Positions 1 through 8,316 of a stretch of DNA of 64,000 bases are shown here, piece after piece. This stretch comes from Allomuricauda sp. ARW1Y1. Lineage in GTDB: Bacteria > Bacteroidota > Bacteroidia > Flavobacteriales > Flavobacteriaceae. The notes below the pieces were generated by a model. That model was given only the letters and a program-made list of their open reading frames with translations, searched no databases and was not told the origin of the DNA. A program made the position numbers and the translations under genes. The stretch covers positions 620,001-684,000 of the forward strand of contig NZ_JACBZU010000002.1 in NCBI RefSeq assembly GCF_013407935.1. The letters run 5' to 3'. Numbering within the stretch: position 1 is the stretch's first letter; every line of letters starts with the position of its first letter.

Positions 1-153
1 TACATTGGTTGGAGTATTGGTCCATCTTCCCAGCTGTCTTTGGAAAGCAAGGTTCTTTCCAGCGAGTTTATTGTATAGGTTTCTGCCGCCCAAAAGTGTA
101 CGGTCGTGTTTCAAGAAATTTATTACTGCTTGTTTTTGCTCCTGAGCTTTCAT
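1..153 (-). CDS. Partial phage protein, N-terminal 51 residues
   Basis: An open frame reads from an ATG at 153 off the left edge of the window (starts MKAQEQKQAV). It lies in the capsid operon direction, downstream of the gene ending at 289, behind a terminator-like hairpin and a TGTCCTCTTAACA element at 200-212. The visible part is basic and polar without a signal peptide. By position it may be a head-completion or connector protein, but I recognise no family. Confidence 0.6.
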   Translation of the reverse strand, partial: MKAQEQKQAVINFLKHDRTLLGGRNLYNKLAGKNLAFQRQLGRWTNTPTNV

Positions 154-199
154 CGATGTGGATTTTGATGTTATAACGAAAGTACCGTGCACATGCATC

Positions 200-212
200 T
201 GTTAAGAGGACA
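200..212 (-). promoter_or_regulatory. Shared late-gene element TGTCCTCTTAACA, copy 1
   Basis: The 13-bp sequence TGTCCTCTTAACA (minus strand) ends 47 bp before the ATG at 153. An identical copy lies at 4300-4312 and a related one (TGTCCTTTTAAAG) at 13,623-13,635. Each stands before the first gene of a minus-strand phage unit. I infer a phage late promoter or activator site. Confidence 0.45.
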
Positions 213-225
213 GCTGCCAAACAAG

Positions 226-258
226 CACAAAAAAGGCCCTGAATTTCTCCAGGACCTT
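226..258 (-). terminator. Intrinsic terminator
   Basis: On the minus strand the stem AAGGTCCTG / CAGGGCCTT (one T-G wobble, 8-nt loop) is followed directly by a run of T. It follows the gene ending at 289 and precedes the unit starting at 153. Confidence 0.75.
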
Positions 259-288
259 CCTAACCTAAATTAACTAACTCAAACTATG

Positions 289-1110
289 TTACGAACTTCT
301 TGACTCTTCCACAAATACATGGTCACCGCCTCCTGCATCGTAGGCCCTAACGGTAAGAGTGGCTCCTGACAGCCCTTGCCAGTCAACACCCCCGGCCAAT
401 ACAAAATTGGTATTGGAGGCCTCAATTGTGGCAGGGTTGGCACCACCACTTCCCAACAAGGTATATACCTCTCCGGTAACAGCGTTGGAGATATCGGTAA
501 TAACGGTCGTTGCCGCGTTATCCTGCAATTGATATTCACCGGTTCCATTGGCAACATCCACGGTCGTAGCATCGGCCGTTACGGTATTCACGGTCGCAAG
601 GGTAAATGTCCCACTGTATCTTCCGGGCATGTTCCTGGTCTTTGCAAACTGTTGGAACTTAACCATGGATGCGGTGGCATCGTTGTCATTTTGAATTTCA
701 GGCAAAAGGCTCAAAGGTGCGCATGGGGTCCCGAAAATCCTGTAAAAAGGGGTTTCTCCACCACAGGCACCCACACGGACACCCACGGCCATACTCTTGT
801 TCAGCCAGTTGGCAAAGAACTCTTCGGAGTCCAATGTGCTTCCGGGAAAGGAAAATTCCGGTAACGAATTCAAGGAAACATTATCCTCTTCACCTTCACT
901 GCCCAATGGTAATGAAGTCTTACTTGCAGTAACCTGCATTTTTGTAACGTACTTACCATCTTTCATTACAATGTTGCCCAACATCTTGACCTTGTTGTCG
1001 TCTCTTGAAGGCCATGTCAACACATCGTTCAAGTCTATGAGAACTATCTCAAAGTTCTTGTCCTCGGCGCCGCCATTGCCCTTTGATATCAAACTTGGTT
1101 TTGTATACAT
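289..1110 (-). CDS. Phage structural protein with a C-terminal domain shared with the capsid protein
   Basis: 273 residues, transcribed just after the major capsid gene. Residues 1 to about 165 resemble nothing I can name. From about residue 175 the protein has a Thr/Val/Gly-rich beta domain with the phrase NAVTGEVYTLLGSGG. The capsid C-terminus carries the parallel phrase NAVAGEVYTLEGGSG and a more distant copy just before it. The domain is therefore probably a surface decoration module used by both proteins. No signal peptide is seen. The role is a head-associated or minor structural protein, inferred from position and shared domain. Confidence 0.7.
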   Translation of the reverse strand: MYTKPSLISKGNGGAEDKNFEIVLIDLNDVLTWPSRDDNKVKMLGNIVMKDGKYVTKMQVTASKTSLPLGSEGEEDNVSLNSLPEFSFPGSTLDSEEFFANWLNKSMAVGVRVGACGGETPFYRIFGTPCAPLSLLPEIQNDNDATASMVKFQQFAKTRNMPGRYSGTFTLATVNTVTADATTVDVANGTGEYQLQDNAATTVITDISNAVTGEVYTLLGSGGANPATIEASNTNFVLAGGVDWQGLSGATLTVRAYDAGGGDHVFVEESRSS

Positions 1111-1139
1111 CTCAATAAATGTTTTTAGTTAAACAAATA

Positions 1140-1162
1140 CCCCAAGGGACAGGCCCTTGGGG
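1140..1162 (-). terminator. Hairpin after the capsid gene
   Basis: CCCCAAGGG / CCCTTGGGG is a perfect 9-bp stem with a 5-nt loop. It lies 8 bp after the capsid stop codon and is followed on the minus strand by TATTTGTTT. It is a weak or partial terminator, which would let the capsid gene be expressed more than the gene after it. Confidence 0.6.
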
Positions 1163-1169
1163 AATGAAC

Positions 1170-3353
1170 TTATCCTCTTTCGATTTCGACGAACTTGGCT
1201 CCATTGTACTTCACCTTCAAGAAGTTTCCGACCCCTGCGTTAAACGCTCCGGTCAATAGGAAGTTTCCTGAGTTGGCTACCGTTGTACTATTAGTACCGC
1301 TTCCTCCTTCAAGAGTATAGACTTCTCCGGCTACAGCATTTTGAATGTTGGTAAAGGCGGTGCCCCCAGTATTGGCTTGGGTAATAAACCAGTTGCCATC
1401 CTCGGCGTTGGCCGTGGTCGCATCCGCAGCTAATTCTACCTTGGTCGGTTCTGGTACCGTACCCGCAACTTTTCTGGAGTATTCTATGACCTTTCCGCCT
1501 GAAAGTCCGATCAATACGATTTCATTTCCATCGTTAAGGGCAAAATCCCCATCTGAAAGAATGATATCTGTGTTGTTTTTCACCGTACTTACATTTGAGG
1601 AGGCATTGCCCCTTAAATAGTAGGTCTGGCCCTCCACAACATCATCTATTTTGGTAATGTTCGTAGCGGAAGTATTGTTGGCGCCTATTACCAAAGCATG
1701 GTGGTCGGCAACCGACGGGGTGGCATCATTGGATACTACCGGTACGTAGGTCGTGTTCAAAAGTTCAACATTGTTACTGAAGAAAATTTGGTCCTCGTAA
1801 TCCAGTTCGGCATTAGGGTCCACTTTCGCTCCAAAGGCTTTGAAATAAACCCCGTGCTTATAGTCCGCAAATGCGTTGATAACCCTCTTGTCCTTCTCAA
1901 TTTCCAAAAGACTTTCCTCGCCTGGAACATCTACCATGATACCGTTATTGTCCTCGGTGGTCAAATAAATGAATCCGGTACCTTCCATTTGAGGGTGCTT
2001 GACGAACTTGATGTTATCAAACTCATAAACATGGTCGCCCAACTCACTGTAATCGTTGTTGGTGCCATACTTTGATTTATGGCCTTCTTTGTACCATCTT
2101 AGGACATCATTCCCGACACCCAACACCAATCCTGGCATATTTCGGATGTCCAGGGGAATATCGTTCTCAACCCAATCTTGAATTACATCGTAGGCATTAA
2201 TTGCTGTGATAGGGTCTAGATTGTGCGCTTTGTAATCAACGTTCCTGTGGTCCGAAACAAGCTTTAAGAAACCGTCCATTGCATTCATAAAGCTTCCGGC
2301 AGTTCCATCTGGAAGGTTCTCTGGGTCAAAATAAACTCCTTTGAACATGTTTATTTTGTCCTCTTTTCTGGCCTTTTTCATGATTTCGCTCAATAGATAT
2401 CGGGCAAAGCTCATTTTGTAAGGAGTGGACCCATCATTAAAGAACATGTTCAACCAGCTCTTCTCGATGCTCTTGAGTTCGGAAGAATCCCAAGTAATGT
2501 CGATTTGCTTATCGAACACCTTATTGACAACAGGAACAAATCTCTGCTTGTTCTTTGGCAACCAAGACTTTTTGAACGCTTGGGTAACCTCTCCAGTTGC
2601 AATGCTTGTAAAAACATACTGGTCTTGAACATTGGTCACGATGTTCCAGTGGGCAGGAATATCGTATCCATCAAGAATCATGCTCATAATTTCAGAGCTG
2701 TTCCTTCTCGCATATGCCCCAAGGTCTGAATTCAATTTATCTATGTTGACCTTGTCCCAAACTGTAGCACCACGCATTGGTGCACCACTTTCAAGGCTGT
2801 CTACTACCCGTTGGTTCCATGGACGGTCAAGTGCATCATAGGCCTGTCCGCTGGCGAACAAGTGGGTTTTTGAATGTTTCACTGATTTTGCTTTTTGTGA
2901 TCCCGAGGGAATCGTTTCCGGTTCGTCCGGTTCCGGGTCTTTTTTAAGGGCATCAAGTTGCCGTTTGTTTTCCTTGTTTTCGGCCAATAGTTCTTGACCT
3001 GCTTTGACCAATTGATTGATCATGGAAATCTGATCGTTTTCCTCGGCCTTTGGAACTTCATCTCCTTCAGGGGATTCTTCCGAACCACCTTTTGGAGCTC
3101 CTTCAACAGCAATGCCGTCTTTGTTGTACTCTGCCATGAAACCTTCAAAGGCCTTTTTGGCTTCTTTTTCGTCAACGACCATATATTTGTTGTAGGCCGC
3201 CATAAAACTCTCGGCAAACTTTTCCGTTCCCGATTCTTTGTCCAGCTTCCCCATGTCTTCTTCGGAGAGCTCAAGCTTTTCTTTCCCGTCCAATTTTAGA
3301 TTGGGAAGGATTCCCGCTACAAATGGAAAAAGGGCGATTAACTTTTTTTTCAT
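1170..3353 (-). CDS. Major capsid protein fused to an N-terminal scaffold-like region and C-terminal decoration domains
   Basis: 727 residues, much longer than a typical HK97-fold capsid protein. Residues 1-150 are acidic and helical (Glu/Lys-rich, coiled-coil prone), as in a scaffold or delta domain. Roughly residues 165-540 form the globular capsid part. Residues about 545-727 contain two related beta domains; the last (NAVAGEVYTLEGGSG) matches the C-terminus of the next gene. The S49 protease gene lies 21 bp upstream and presumably removes the scaffold part during head maturation. The capsid assignment rests on size, order after the protease and the scaffold-like N-terminus, not on a recognised signature. 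Confidence 0.75.
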   Translation of the reverse strand: MKKKLIALFPFVAGILPNLKLDGKEKLELSEEDMGKLDKESGTEKFAESFMAAYNKYMVVDEKEAKKAFEGFMAEYNKDGIAVEGAPKGGSEESPEGDEVPKAEENDQISMINQLVKAGQELLAENKENKRQLDALKKDPEPDEPETIPSGSQKAKSVKHSKTHLFASGQAYDALDRPWNQRVVDSLESGAPMRGATVWDKVNIDKLNSDLGAYARRNSSEIMSMILDGYDIPAHWNIVTNVQDQYVFTSIATGEVTQAFKKSWLPKNKQRFVPVVNKVFDKQIDITWDSSELKSIEKSWLNMFFNDGSTPYKMSFARYLLSEIMKKARKEDKINMFKGVYFDPENLPDGTAGSFMNAMDGFLKLVSDHRNVDYKAHNLDPITAINAYDVIQDWVENDIPLDIRNMPGLVLGVGNDVLRWYKEGHKSKYGTNNDYSELGDHVYEFDNIKFVKHPQMEGTGFIYLTTEDNNGIMVDVPGEESLLEIEKDKRVINAFADYKHGVYFKAFGAKVDPNAELDYEDQIFFSNNVELLNTTYVPVVSNDATPSVADHHALVIGANNTSATNITKIDDVVEGQTYYLRGNASSNVSTVKNNTDIILSDGDFALNDGNEIVLIGLSGGKVIEYSRKVAGTVPEPTKVELAADATTANAEDGNWFITQANTGGTAFTNIQNAVAGEVYTLEGGSGTNSTTVANSGNFLLTGAFNAGVGNFLKVKYNGAKFVEIERG

Positions 3354-3374
3354 TTTTCTGGTTTTTGTTAAACT

Positions 3375-4262
3375 TTAATTAGTAATCGATATAAAAGATC
3401 TCGCCGAAGCAAGGAACTTTACTCTTTCAATGGCCGCCTGCAAATTTCCTATCCCGTCAATCATTCCGTGTTCCAATGCCTCTTCCGCATAGAACATCTT
3501 TCCAGAAAGAATCCCAGGGATATCATGGTTCAATGAAGGCCGCTTTGCCTTTACATGGTCCTGAAACATTTTGGCCGCTGGATCCAGCATTTCCTCCTTG
3601 ATAAGGTCATATTTTCCCTCCAGGGCGAGCTTAAAGGGTTTGTTCTTGTCCTTGCTCAAATTGGATTCAATGATGTGCTCCTTGATTCCCATTTCCTTGA
3701 GCATTTTTGCAAAGTCGTAGAACTGAATCAGAACACCAATACTTCCGAACATGGCCGAGATGTTGTTTTCCGCCATCACGTAATCCGTACCGCAGTTTTT
3801 GTAATAACAAGCGGAACTGCACATATCCAATAATGAAACCACCGGCTTTTTTTTGTTCTCCAAAAAATTTAAATACGGAGCTACAGAAGAAATGAGGCCC
3901 CCGCCCGAATCATCCTGCCAAATCTGTCCAATGATATTGGGATGGTTATCAAAATATTGGGCAAAGGCCAAAAGTTCGTCCGTGCCCCAGTAGAACCATC
4001 CACCATATTTGTACATTGGCCCGACACACCTTACGATTCCAACGGAATCCATTGGCACGTCGTCCTGGTTAACGTTTATATAGTTTCCGTCAGGGTCTAT
4101 GACCTCCCTGACCAGACCTCCCTGAAGCTCCTTTTTGTTGGATTCGGTCGGAATGCATGAAAAAAGCTCTTCTGCAGATAACAAATAAGGGTATAGCATA
4201 TGGGGTGAAACCATCCAAATGCCCTTTTGAATCTCCGAAATAGTCTTGTCGTTGCCCATCAT
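3375..4262 (-). CDS. S49 family (SppA/ClpP-like) prohead protease
   Basis: 295 residues. The central part has the S49 layout: a Gly-rich oxyanion stretch (DDSGGGLISS), a nucleophile region (LLDMCSSACYY, probable catalytic Ser) and the sequence MFGSIGVLIQF seen in phage SppA-like proteases, followed by a helical C-terminal part. There is no signal peptide, unlike host SppA, which fits a cytosolic prohead maturation protease. It lies directly before the capsid gene and behind a late-type element at 4300-4312. Start taken at the first ATG of an ATGATG pair. Confidence 0.85.
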   Translation of the reverse strand: MMGNDKTISEIQKGIWMVSPHMLYPYLLSAEELFSCIPTESNKKELQGGLVREVIDPDGNYINVNQDDVPMDSVGIVRCVGPMYKYGGWFYWGTDELLAFAQYFDNHPNIIGQIWQDDSGGGLISSVAPYLNFLENKKKPVVSLLDMCSSACYYKNCGTDYVMAENNISAMFGSIGVLIQFYDFAKMLKEMGIKEHIIESNLSKDKNKPFKLALEGKYDLIKEEMLDPAAKMFQDHVKAKRPSLNHDIPGILSGKMFYAEEALEHGMIDGIGNLQAAIERVKFLASARSFISITN

Positions 4263-4299
4263 TGGATTTTATGAGACAATTATAAAAGAGAATGAACGC

Positions 4300-4312
4300 T
4301 GTTAAGAGGACA
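4300..4312 (-). promoter_or_regulatory. Shared late-gene element TGTCCTCTTAACA, copy 2
   Basis: Identical to the element at 200-212. It ends 38 bp before the protease start at 4262. An AT-rich stretch containing TATAATTG follows on the minus strand. Probable promoter or activator site for the protease-capsid unit. Confidence 0.5.
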
Positions 4313-4397
4313 CGGATATCGTAAATTCCATTTATACTTCAACTAAGTCTTTATAATTTGGAAAAGCCCAATAAACAAGGGGTTTGAGGGTTTTTAT

Positions 4398-5024
4398 TTA
4401 AAGAGACACTACTTCGCCAATTTTTTTACAGAAGGATGTGTGGGCGTTCGGGTCATCTGTTCCATATCGCTGGCATTTTTTTACCATGGCCGCAATATTC
4501 TTTTTGTTCGGAAAGATTTCATAGCGAATACAGAACTCGAAAATTGCCTTTTTTCTGATGCCCTTTCGCTTTTGTTCCGGGGTCCACCCGTTTTCGCGAT
4601 GGGCAAATTCCGCACCCTGCACAAAGCTTATGAGTTTTTTGTTGAAATCATCTTCCAAGTACTGGAATATTCGATTGGCCTTCTCGGGATTTATTTTAAG
4701 AAAGTTTCTCTTTCCCCGCGGTGCTCCTTTGAAGTGGTCTCCAGAGTGAGGGCTTATGAGAACATGAAGAGCGCTGTCATCAGATGCTACAGGGTTCTCC
4801 GACACTTCCAGTGAATCCATTATAAGGCTTCCAAAAAAGGACCTTCTATCAACCAGCAGTCTTTTATTTCCCTTGGATTCGATTAACGGCCGTCGAATCC
4901 TACTGGCCAAATATTGTGCCAGATACTCGGGAAGGTCGAACGGTATTTTTAGGAATCTGTCTGTCAACTCAATAATTGATATACATAAATTTATGTATAT
5001 TTTTTCAAAGGCCAACGAAAACAA
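4398..5024 (-). CDS. Phage protein of unknown function
   Basis: 208 residues, basic, without signal peptide or membrane segment. It starts 6 bp after the Dam-type methylase stop, so the two are co-transcribed. The C-terminal half is rich in Lys/Arg with short helices. An ATG at 5024 is the only good start; the next Met is at residue 69. It could be a packaging or DNA-binding protein, but I see no motif that decides this. Confidence 0.65.
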   Translation of the reverse strand: MFSLAFEKIYINLCISIIELTDRFLKIPFDLPEYLAQYLASRIRRPLIESKGNKRLLVDRRSFFGSLIMDSLEVSENPVASDDSALHVLISPHSGDHFKGAPRGKRNFLKINPEKANRIFQYLEDDFNKKLISFVQGAEFAHRENGWTPEQKRKGIRKKAIFEFCIRYEIFPNKKNIAAMVKKCQRYGTDDPNAHTSFCKKIGEVVSL

Positions 5025-5030
5025 CCGTTT

Positions 5031-5849
5031 TTAGAACAATCTCAGCTCCTCCCTAACGTTTCCAAGGTCATAATTGGCCGTCAATACCTCAATCTTTTTC
5101 TTTCTTGGCTTGCCGGGATTGTTCGCTACGCTCACTGTCTGCTCTAAGGTCTTCGTAAACCATTTGTTTTTTGAGGTGTACTCCTGTAAAATATCGCTGG
5201 GATAGCTGCTCAACAGAAACTTGCCCTCAATATTTGAAAGCGCTTCTAAAAGCTCCATAAAATCCTGCTTGCTGTATCCATCATAATGACCACAATCACT
5301 GTTAAAATAGGGAGGGTCGCAATAATGGAATGATTCTTCACAGTCTCTGGACCTTATTACGCGCAACGCATCAGTACATTCTACCTGCACATTTTGCATC
5401 CTGATACTAAAATCTAAGGTAAACTCTTTCCTCTTGTTCGTTATTTTTTTGCTTGTGGTACCAGATGTCCGATCATAGCCAAATGAACCATCCAGCTGAC
5501 CAGAAAAACTCTGGGCAGCCAATACCCAAACAGCCCATGCCCTCTTTGTCCTTGAGAACATATGTGGATTATTGTACACCACACTCGCGTCGCTGTGCAG
5601 GCTTCTACTGTGAAGTGTGATTCGAATCATCTTTTCCAGGTCGACAAATTCGTTTTGCACACACTCATAAAAATTGATCAGTTCCCTGTTATAATCATTG
5701 ATGATTTCAGCCTTGCTTGGAGTCTTCGCCCAGAATATTGCACCACCTCCTACGAACGGTTCAATGTAGGTGTTGTGTGTCGGAATCAACGGGAGAATGG
5801 TGGATATCAAATTTTGTTTGCCTCCATAATAGCTAATTGGTGTGTTCAT
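5031..5849 (-). CDS. DNA adenine methyltransferase (D12 class, Dam-like)
   Basis: 272 residues. Residues 8-10 (YGG) and 32-37 (FVGGGA) form the AdoMet-binding start of the D12 class, and DPPY at 178-181 is the catalytic motif IV of N6-adenine methylases. These enzymes transfer methyl from AdoMet to adenine in a short DNA site. No restriction endonuclease gene is adjacent, so it is probably an orphan phage methylase that protects phage DNA or takes part in packaging or timing control. The target sequence cannot be read from the protein. Confidence 0.9.
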   Translation of the reverse strand: MNTPISYYGGKQNLISTILPLIPTHNTYIEPFVGGGAIFWAKTPSKAEIINDYNRELINFYECVQNEFVDLEKMIRITLHSRSLHSDASVVYNNPHMFSRTKRAWAVWVLAAQSFSGQLDGSFGYDRTSGTTSKKITNKRKEFTLDFSIRMQNVQVECTDALRVIRSRDCEESFHYCDPPYFNSDCGHYDGYSKQDFMELLEALSNIEGKFLLSSYPSDILQEYTSKNKWFTKTLEQTVSVANNPGKPRKKKIEVLTANYDLGNVREELRLF

Positions 5850-5865
5850 CCTTATATTTGTTAAC

Positions 5866-5942
5866 GTCCAAAACAGTCAAGCACATCGTTTCCAACGGGT
5901 CATGCCCCGGTTGGCGATGTGCTTTTTCTTTATGTTTTGGAC
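5866..5942. promoter_or_regulatory. Compound palindrome (outer, middle and inner stems)
   Basis: Between two divergent genes. The outer arms GTCCAAAAC (5866-5874) and GTTTTGGAC (5934-5942), the middle arms AGCACATCG (5880-5888) and CGATGTGCT (5915-5923), and an inner CCAACGGG/CCCCGGTTGG pair nest in one long hairpin. On the plus strand the middle stem is followed by TTTTTCTTT, as in a terminator. It may shield the protease gene from, or couple it to, antisense transcription, or encode a small structured RNA. Confidence 0.5.
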
Positions 5943-6092
5943 GATATAAGGGAAACCGGGGCTTTTTCTATCTCAACTAAATCTTAGTTTTTTACAAAAC
6001 TCTGGATTACAATGTTCCCTATAAGGACAATTTCTAAGAAAATACTGGTGGCATAAGAATTGCTATATTAGCTTTCGTTTTAATTCATCAAA

Positions 6093-7001
6093 ATGAGATA
6101 CCTAACCCTTTTAAGCTTTATCCTCTTTACGATGTTTGGAAAAGCACAATCGAGTGAACAGAATATGATGCGTCCATATTATGGAAACAAAATATTCAAG
6201 CTACAAATCGGTGATAAATTTGGAACAGGATTCTTGATAAAAGACAAACTACTGGTCACGAACTTTCATGTTGTAAAAGATGTTGTCGAAGCCTTAAGGT
6301 CAAACAAAGTGCCAGAAAAAATTATTTGTTCGTCTGGACAAATGATAGAATTGCTGCAAGACCATGATAACTTTAACTTGGAGGCCAAGGTTTTTGATGA
6401 TTATATCCAATCTGATTCTGTTTATCACTATTCCAAATTGACCGATGTTATCATACTCGACTTGTCCAATAATGAAAATTTGGGGGATTCTGATGGTATC
6501 GAAATTCAGGCTAGACCACATTTAATTACTGGAGAGGAAGTTTTTACAATAGGGTTCCCCATGACAAACCTGAGATCATCAGTTAGCAAGGGCGTGGTTG
6601 GTTTTATGAACATGGTACGAGTTTACCCATGGGAAAACCCCGGTACAGCGCTGAATTCAATCACTACTTATCAAACTGATATACGCACTACTAGGGGAGG
6701 TTCTGGGTCGCCTATAATCGTGCGCGGAGAAAACGGTGAAACAGATAAGGTAGTCGGGGTTCTAAACAGTGGTACGTTTGCAAATGCTGCAACAGTAGAA
6801 AATCTATGGAAAAAATATAAATCCAAGGCTGACAGCTTAATTGTCAATGGTTCAAACTTAAAGTTAGAGGAGAACAATGAGATAATGGAAAAATATGTAA
6901 TCTATGATACCCTATTGAATGATGTCGCTACCATAGCAGTTTTCATAGATTCTCACCACATTGTTGATTTGCTGAAAATGTTAGGCTTAGAGAGTGAATA
7001 A
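6093..7001 (+). CDS. Secreted trypsin-like (HtrA-type) serine protease, probable moron
   Basis: 302 residues with a Sec signal at 1-18 (ends GKAQ). A complete chymotrypsin-fold triad is visible: His59 in VTNFHVV, Asp118 in LTDVIILDL and Ser204 in GGSGSP. No PDZ domain follows, unlike DegP. The protein should act in the periplasm or outside the cell. It is the only plus-strand gene among the minus-strand late genes and has its own AT-rich leader, so it can be read in the lysogen. I infer a lysogenic-conversion gene. An alternative is a late-expressed protease for host envelope degradation. Confidence 0.85.
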   Translation: MRYLTLLSFILFTMFGKAQSSEQNMMRPYYGNKIFKLQIGDKFGTGFLIKDKLLVTNFHVVKDVVEALRSNKVPEKIICSSGQMIELLQDHDNFNLEAKVFDDYIQSDSVYHYSKLTDVIILDLSNNENLGDSDGIEIQARPHLITGEEVFTIGFPMTNLRSSVSKGVVGFMNMVRVYPWENPGTALNSITTYQTDIRTTRGGSGSPIIVRGENGETDKVVGVLNSGTFANAATVENLWKKYKSKADSLIVNGSNLKLEENNEIMEKYVIYDTLLNDVATIAVFIDSHHIVDLLKMLGLESE

Positions 7002-7003
7002 AC

Positions 7004-7357
7004 TCAAAGTAAAAGAACCACTAAGCCACCAACTCCAATGCCTTTTATAAAGGCCCAAAGTCGGGGCCAAAACTTTTTTCTATTGACTCTATTCACTTGC
7101 TCACTTAGGATATCTACTTTTAGTTCTGTTTGATCAATTACCACACCTTGGCCCTGGATAATCAATTTTTGATTGTTGACCTTACCTTGGAGATACTTGA
7201 CTTCCACCTTCAGCTCTGCCACATTCATCAAGACATTGAATAGCGAATCCCGGTCAATCAATATTTTGTCCTGCGATAAACAGGGAGTCCAGAAGAGCAT
7301 TATCAGGATAACGGGCACGAAGCTCTTCAATATGTTGTTTTTCCTTTTCATATTCAA
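7004..7357 (-). CDS. Small membrane/envelope protein, possible outer spanin-like partner
   Basis: 117 residues: an N-terminal hydrophobic export segment (about 11-29, with one Cys near its end), a central coiled-coil-like part and a hydrophobic C-terminal tail (GIGVGGLVVLLL). Its start lies inside the preceding gene in another frame (104-nt overlap), the arrangement typical of Rz/Rz1 spanin pairs, and it is the last gene of the lysis cassette. The Cys context (WTPC) is not a good lipobox, so the Rz1-like role is inferred from gene order only. Confidence 0.6.
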   Translation of the reverse strand: MNMKRKNNILKSFVPVILIMLFWTPCLSQDKILIDRDSLFNVLMNVAELKVEVKYLQGKVNNQKLIIQGQGVVIDQTELKVDILSEQVNRVNRKKFWPRLWAFIKGIGVGGLVVLLL

Positions 7358-7538
7358 TTGAATCTAATTTCATTTTTCGCTGCAGCTCGGAATTCACGTA
7401 TTTCTGGATATTGATTACACTGTCCTTTTTCTGAAGCTCATCTTCATAATCTTTGCGATCGGATGAGTGATTGCATTCTTGGACCAATACCGTCATCAAA
7501 AAAATACCTACAACTATATATGTCCAGTATTTTTTCAT
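7254..7538 (-). CDS. Rz-like inner-membrane spanin candidate
   Basis: 94 residues: a short N-terminal membrane anchor (about residues 5-20) followed by a charged coiled-coil region rich in Lys/Glu/Asp. This is the layout of inner-membrane spanin Rz. It begins within 4 bp of the endolysin stop, and its 3' part encodes the start of the next gene in another frame. Spanins join inner and outer membranes at the end of lysis. Sequence similarity to known Rz is not visible, so the call rests on architecture and position. Confidence 0.6.
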   Translation of the reverse strand: MKKYWTYIVVGIFLMTVLVQECNHSSDRKDYEDELQKKDSVINIQKYVNSELQRKMKLDSIEYEKEKQHIEELRARYPDNALLDSLFIAGQNID

Positions 7539-7951
7539 TTCTTCCTTCTCTGAAAATGTGGTGTATCAACAAAACCGTCCTCGATTTCATTTTTATTAAA
7601 ATCACCGCCCCAAACATTATCGGGGTGTAGTGACTCCCAATAATCGCCTAAGGGCTTTATTTTATCATAGTCATATGTGAGTTTGCCATCAATAAAAAAA
7701 TTTAAGTCGATTGCCAATCTATCCCCGTGGCTACTCCATTTGGCCTTGCTAGTTGGTTTTCGCTTTTTTAAGTACAAGGAATTTCCGGAAGGGGATTTTT
7801 TGACCTCGTAGCCGTAATAGTTGAGCAGCATTTGGTCGTTGGTCCGATGAGCCTCGCCAAGAGTAACCTCAATGTCCAGCTCATCCTTTGCGTAATGTAT
7901 CAAGCAAGCTACGTGATAGGCAAATTCGCTCTGTATCCTTCTTAGGCTCAT
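7535..7951 (-). CDS. M15 family peptidase, phage endolysin
   Basis: 138 residues, the usual size of a single-domain M15 endolysin. The zinc ligands are visible as His75 and Asp82 in SSHGDRLAID and His132 in DTPHFQ near the C-terminus. These enzymes cut peptide stems of peptidoglycan. There is no signal peptide, so a holin is needed for access, and a holin-like gene lies just upstream (8313). Overlaps its neighbours by 4 bp on each side. Confidence 0.9.
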   Translation of the reverse strand: MSLRRIQSEFAYHVACLIHYAKDELDIEVTLGEAHRTNDQMLLNYYGYEVKKSPSGNSLYLKKRKPTSKAKWSSHGDRLAIDLNFFIDGKLTYDYDKIKPLGDYWESLHPDNVWGGDFNKNEIEDGFVDTPHFQRRKK

Positions 7952-8316
7952 CTTTGCCGGTTTTGGTTCTCAATGATGATTCGCTGCATATTCTTGATTT
8001 GGTCAAGGTCTTGACCAATTCGTTTTTGGGTCTCACCAAATATTATAAGTGCACGTTTCTCCTCGGCGCTCATGTGACGGTCTTCATCCTCAATATGGGA
8101 ACGGAATCTTTCAGCCTCTTCTGCAGTAATAACCTGCTTTTGTTTTAGTAGGTTTATTATATCGCCTTTTTGGGTGATGTCATCAAACGTCCTATTATTA
8201 AGAGCATCAGAAGCATCCACAGCAAAACTAAAAACACGTGTAGCTATAGCCCCTAATAATGATACAACAAAGGCCCTATAGGCCCAAGTGCCCCGAGTCT
8301 TTGCTTTCTCTGTCAT
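7948..8316 (-). CDS. Phage membrane protein in the lysis cassette
   Basis: 122 residues with one hydrophobic segment near the N-terminus (about 14-33) and a long charged helical C-terminal part. It overlaps both the upstream holin-like gene and the endolysin gene by 4 bp. It may be a holin accessory or antiholin. I recognise no family. Confidence 0.65.
   Translation of the reverse strand: MTEKAKTRGTWAYRAFVVSLLGAIATRVFSFAVDASDALNNRTFDDITQKGDIINLLKQKQVITAEEAERFRSHIEDEDRHMSAEEKRALIIFGETQKRIGQDLDQIKNMQRIIIENQNRQR

Noticed and set aside
5031..5849. Dam-like gene as half of a restriction-modification system
   Set aside because: Neither neighbour (208-residue protein, plus-strand protease) looks like a restriction endonuclease.
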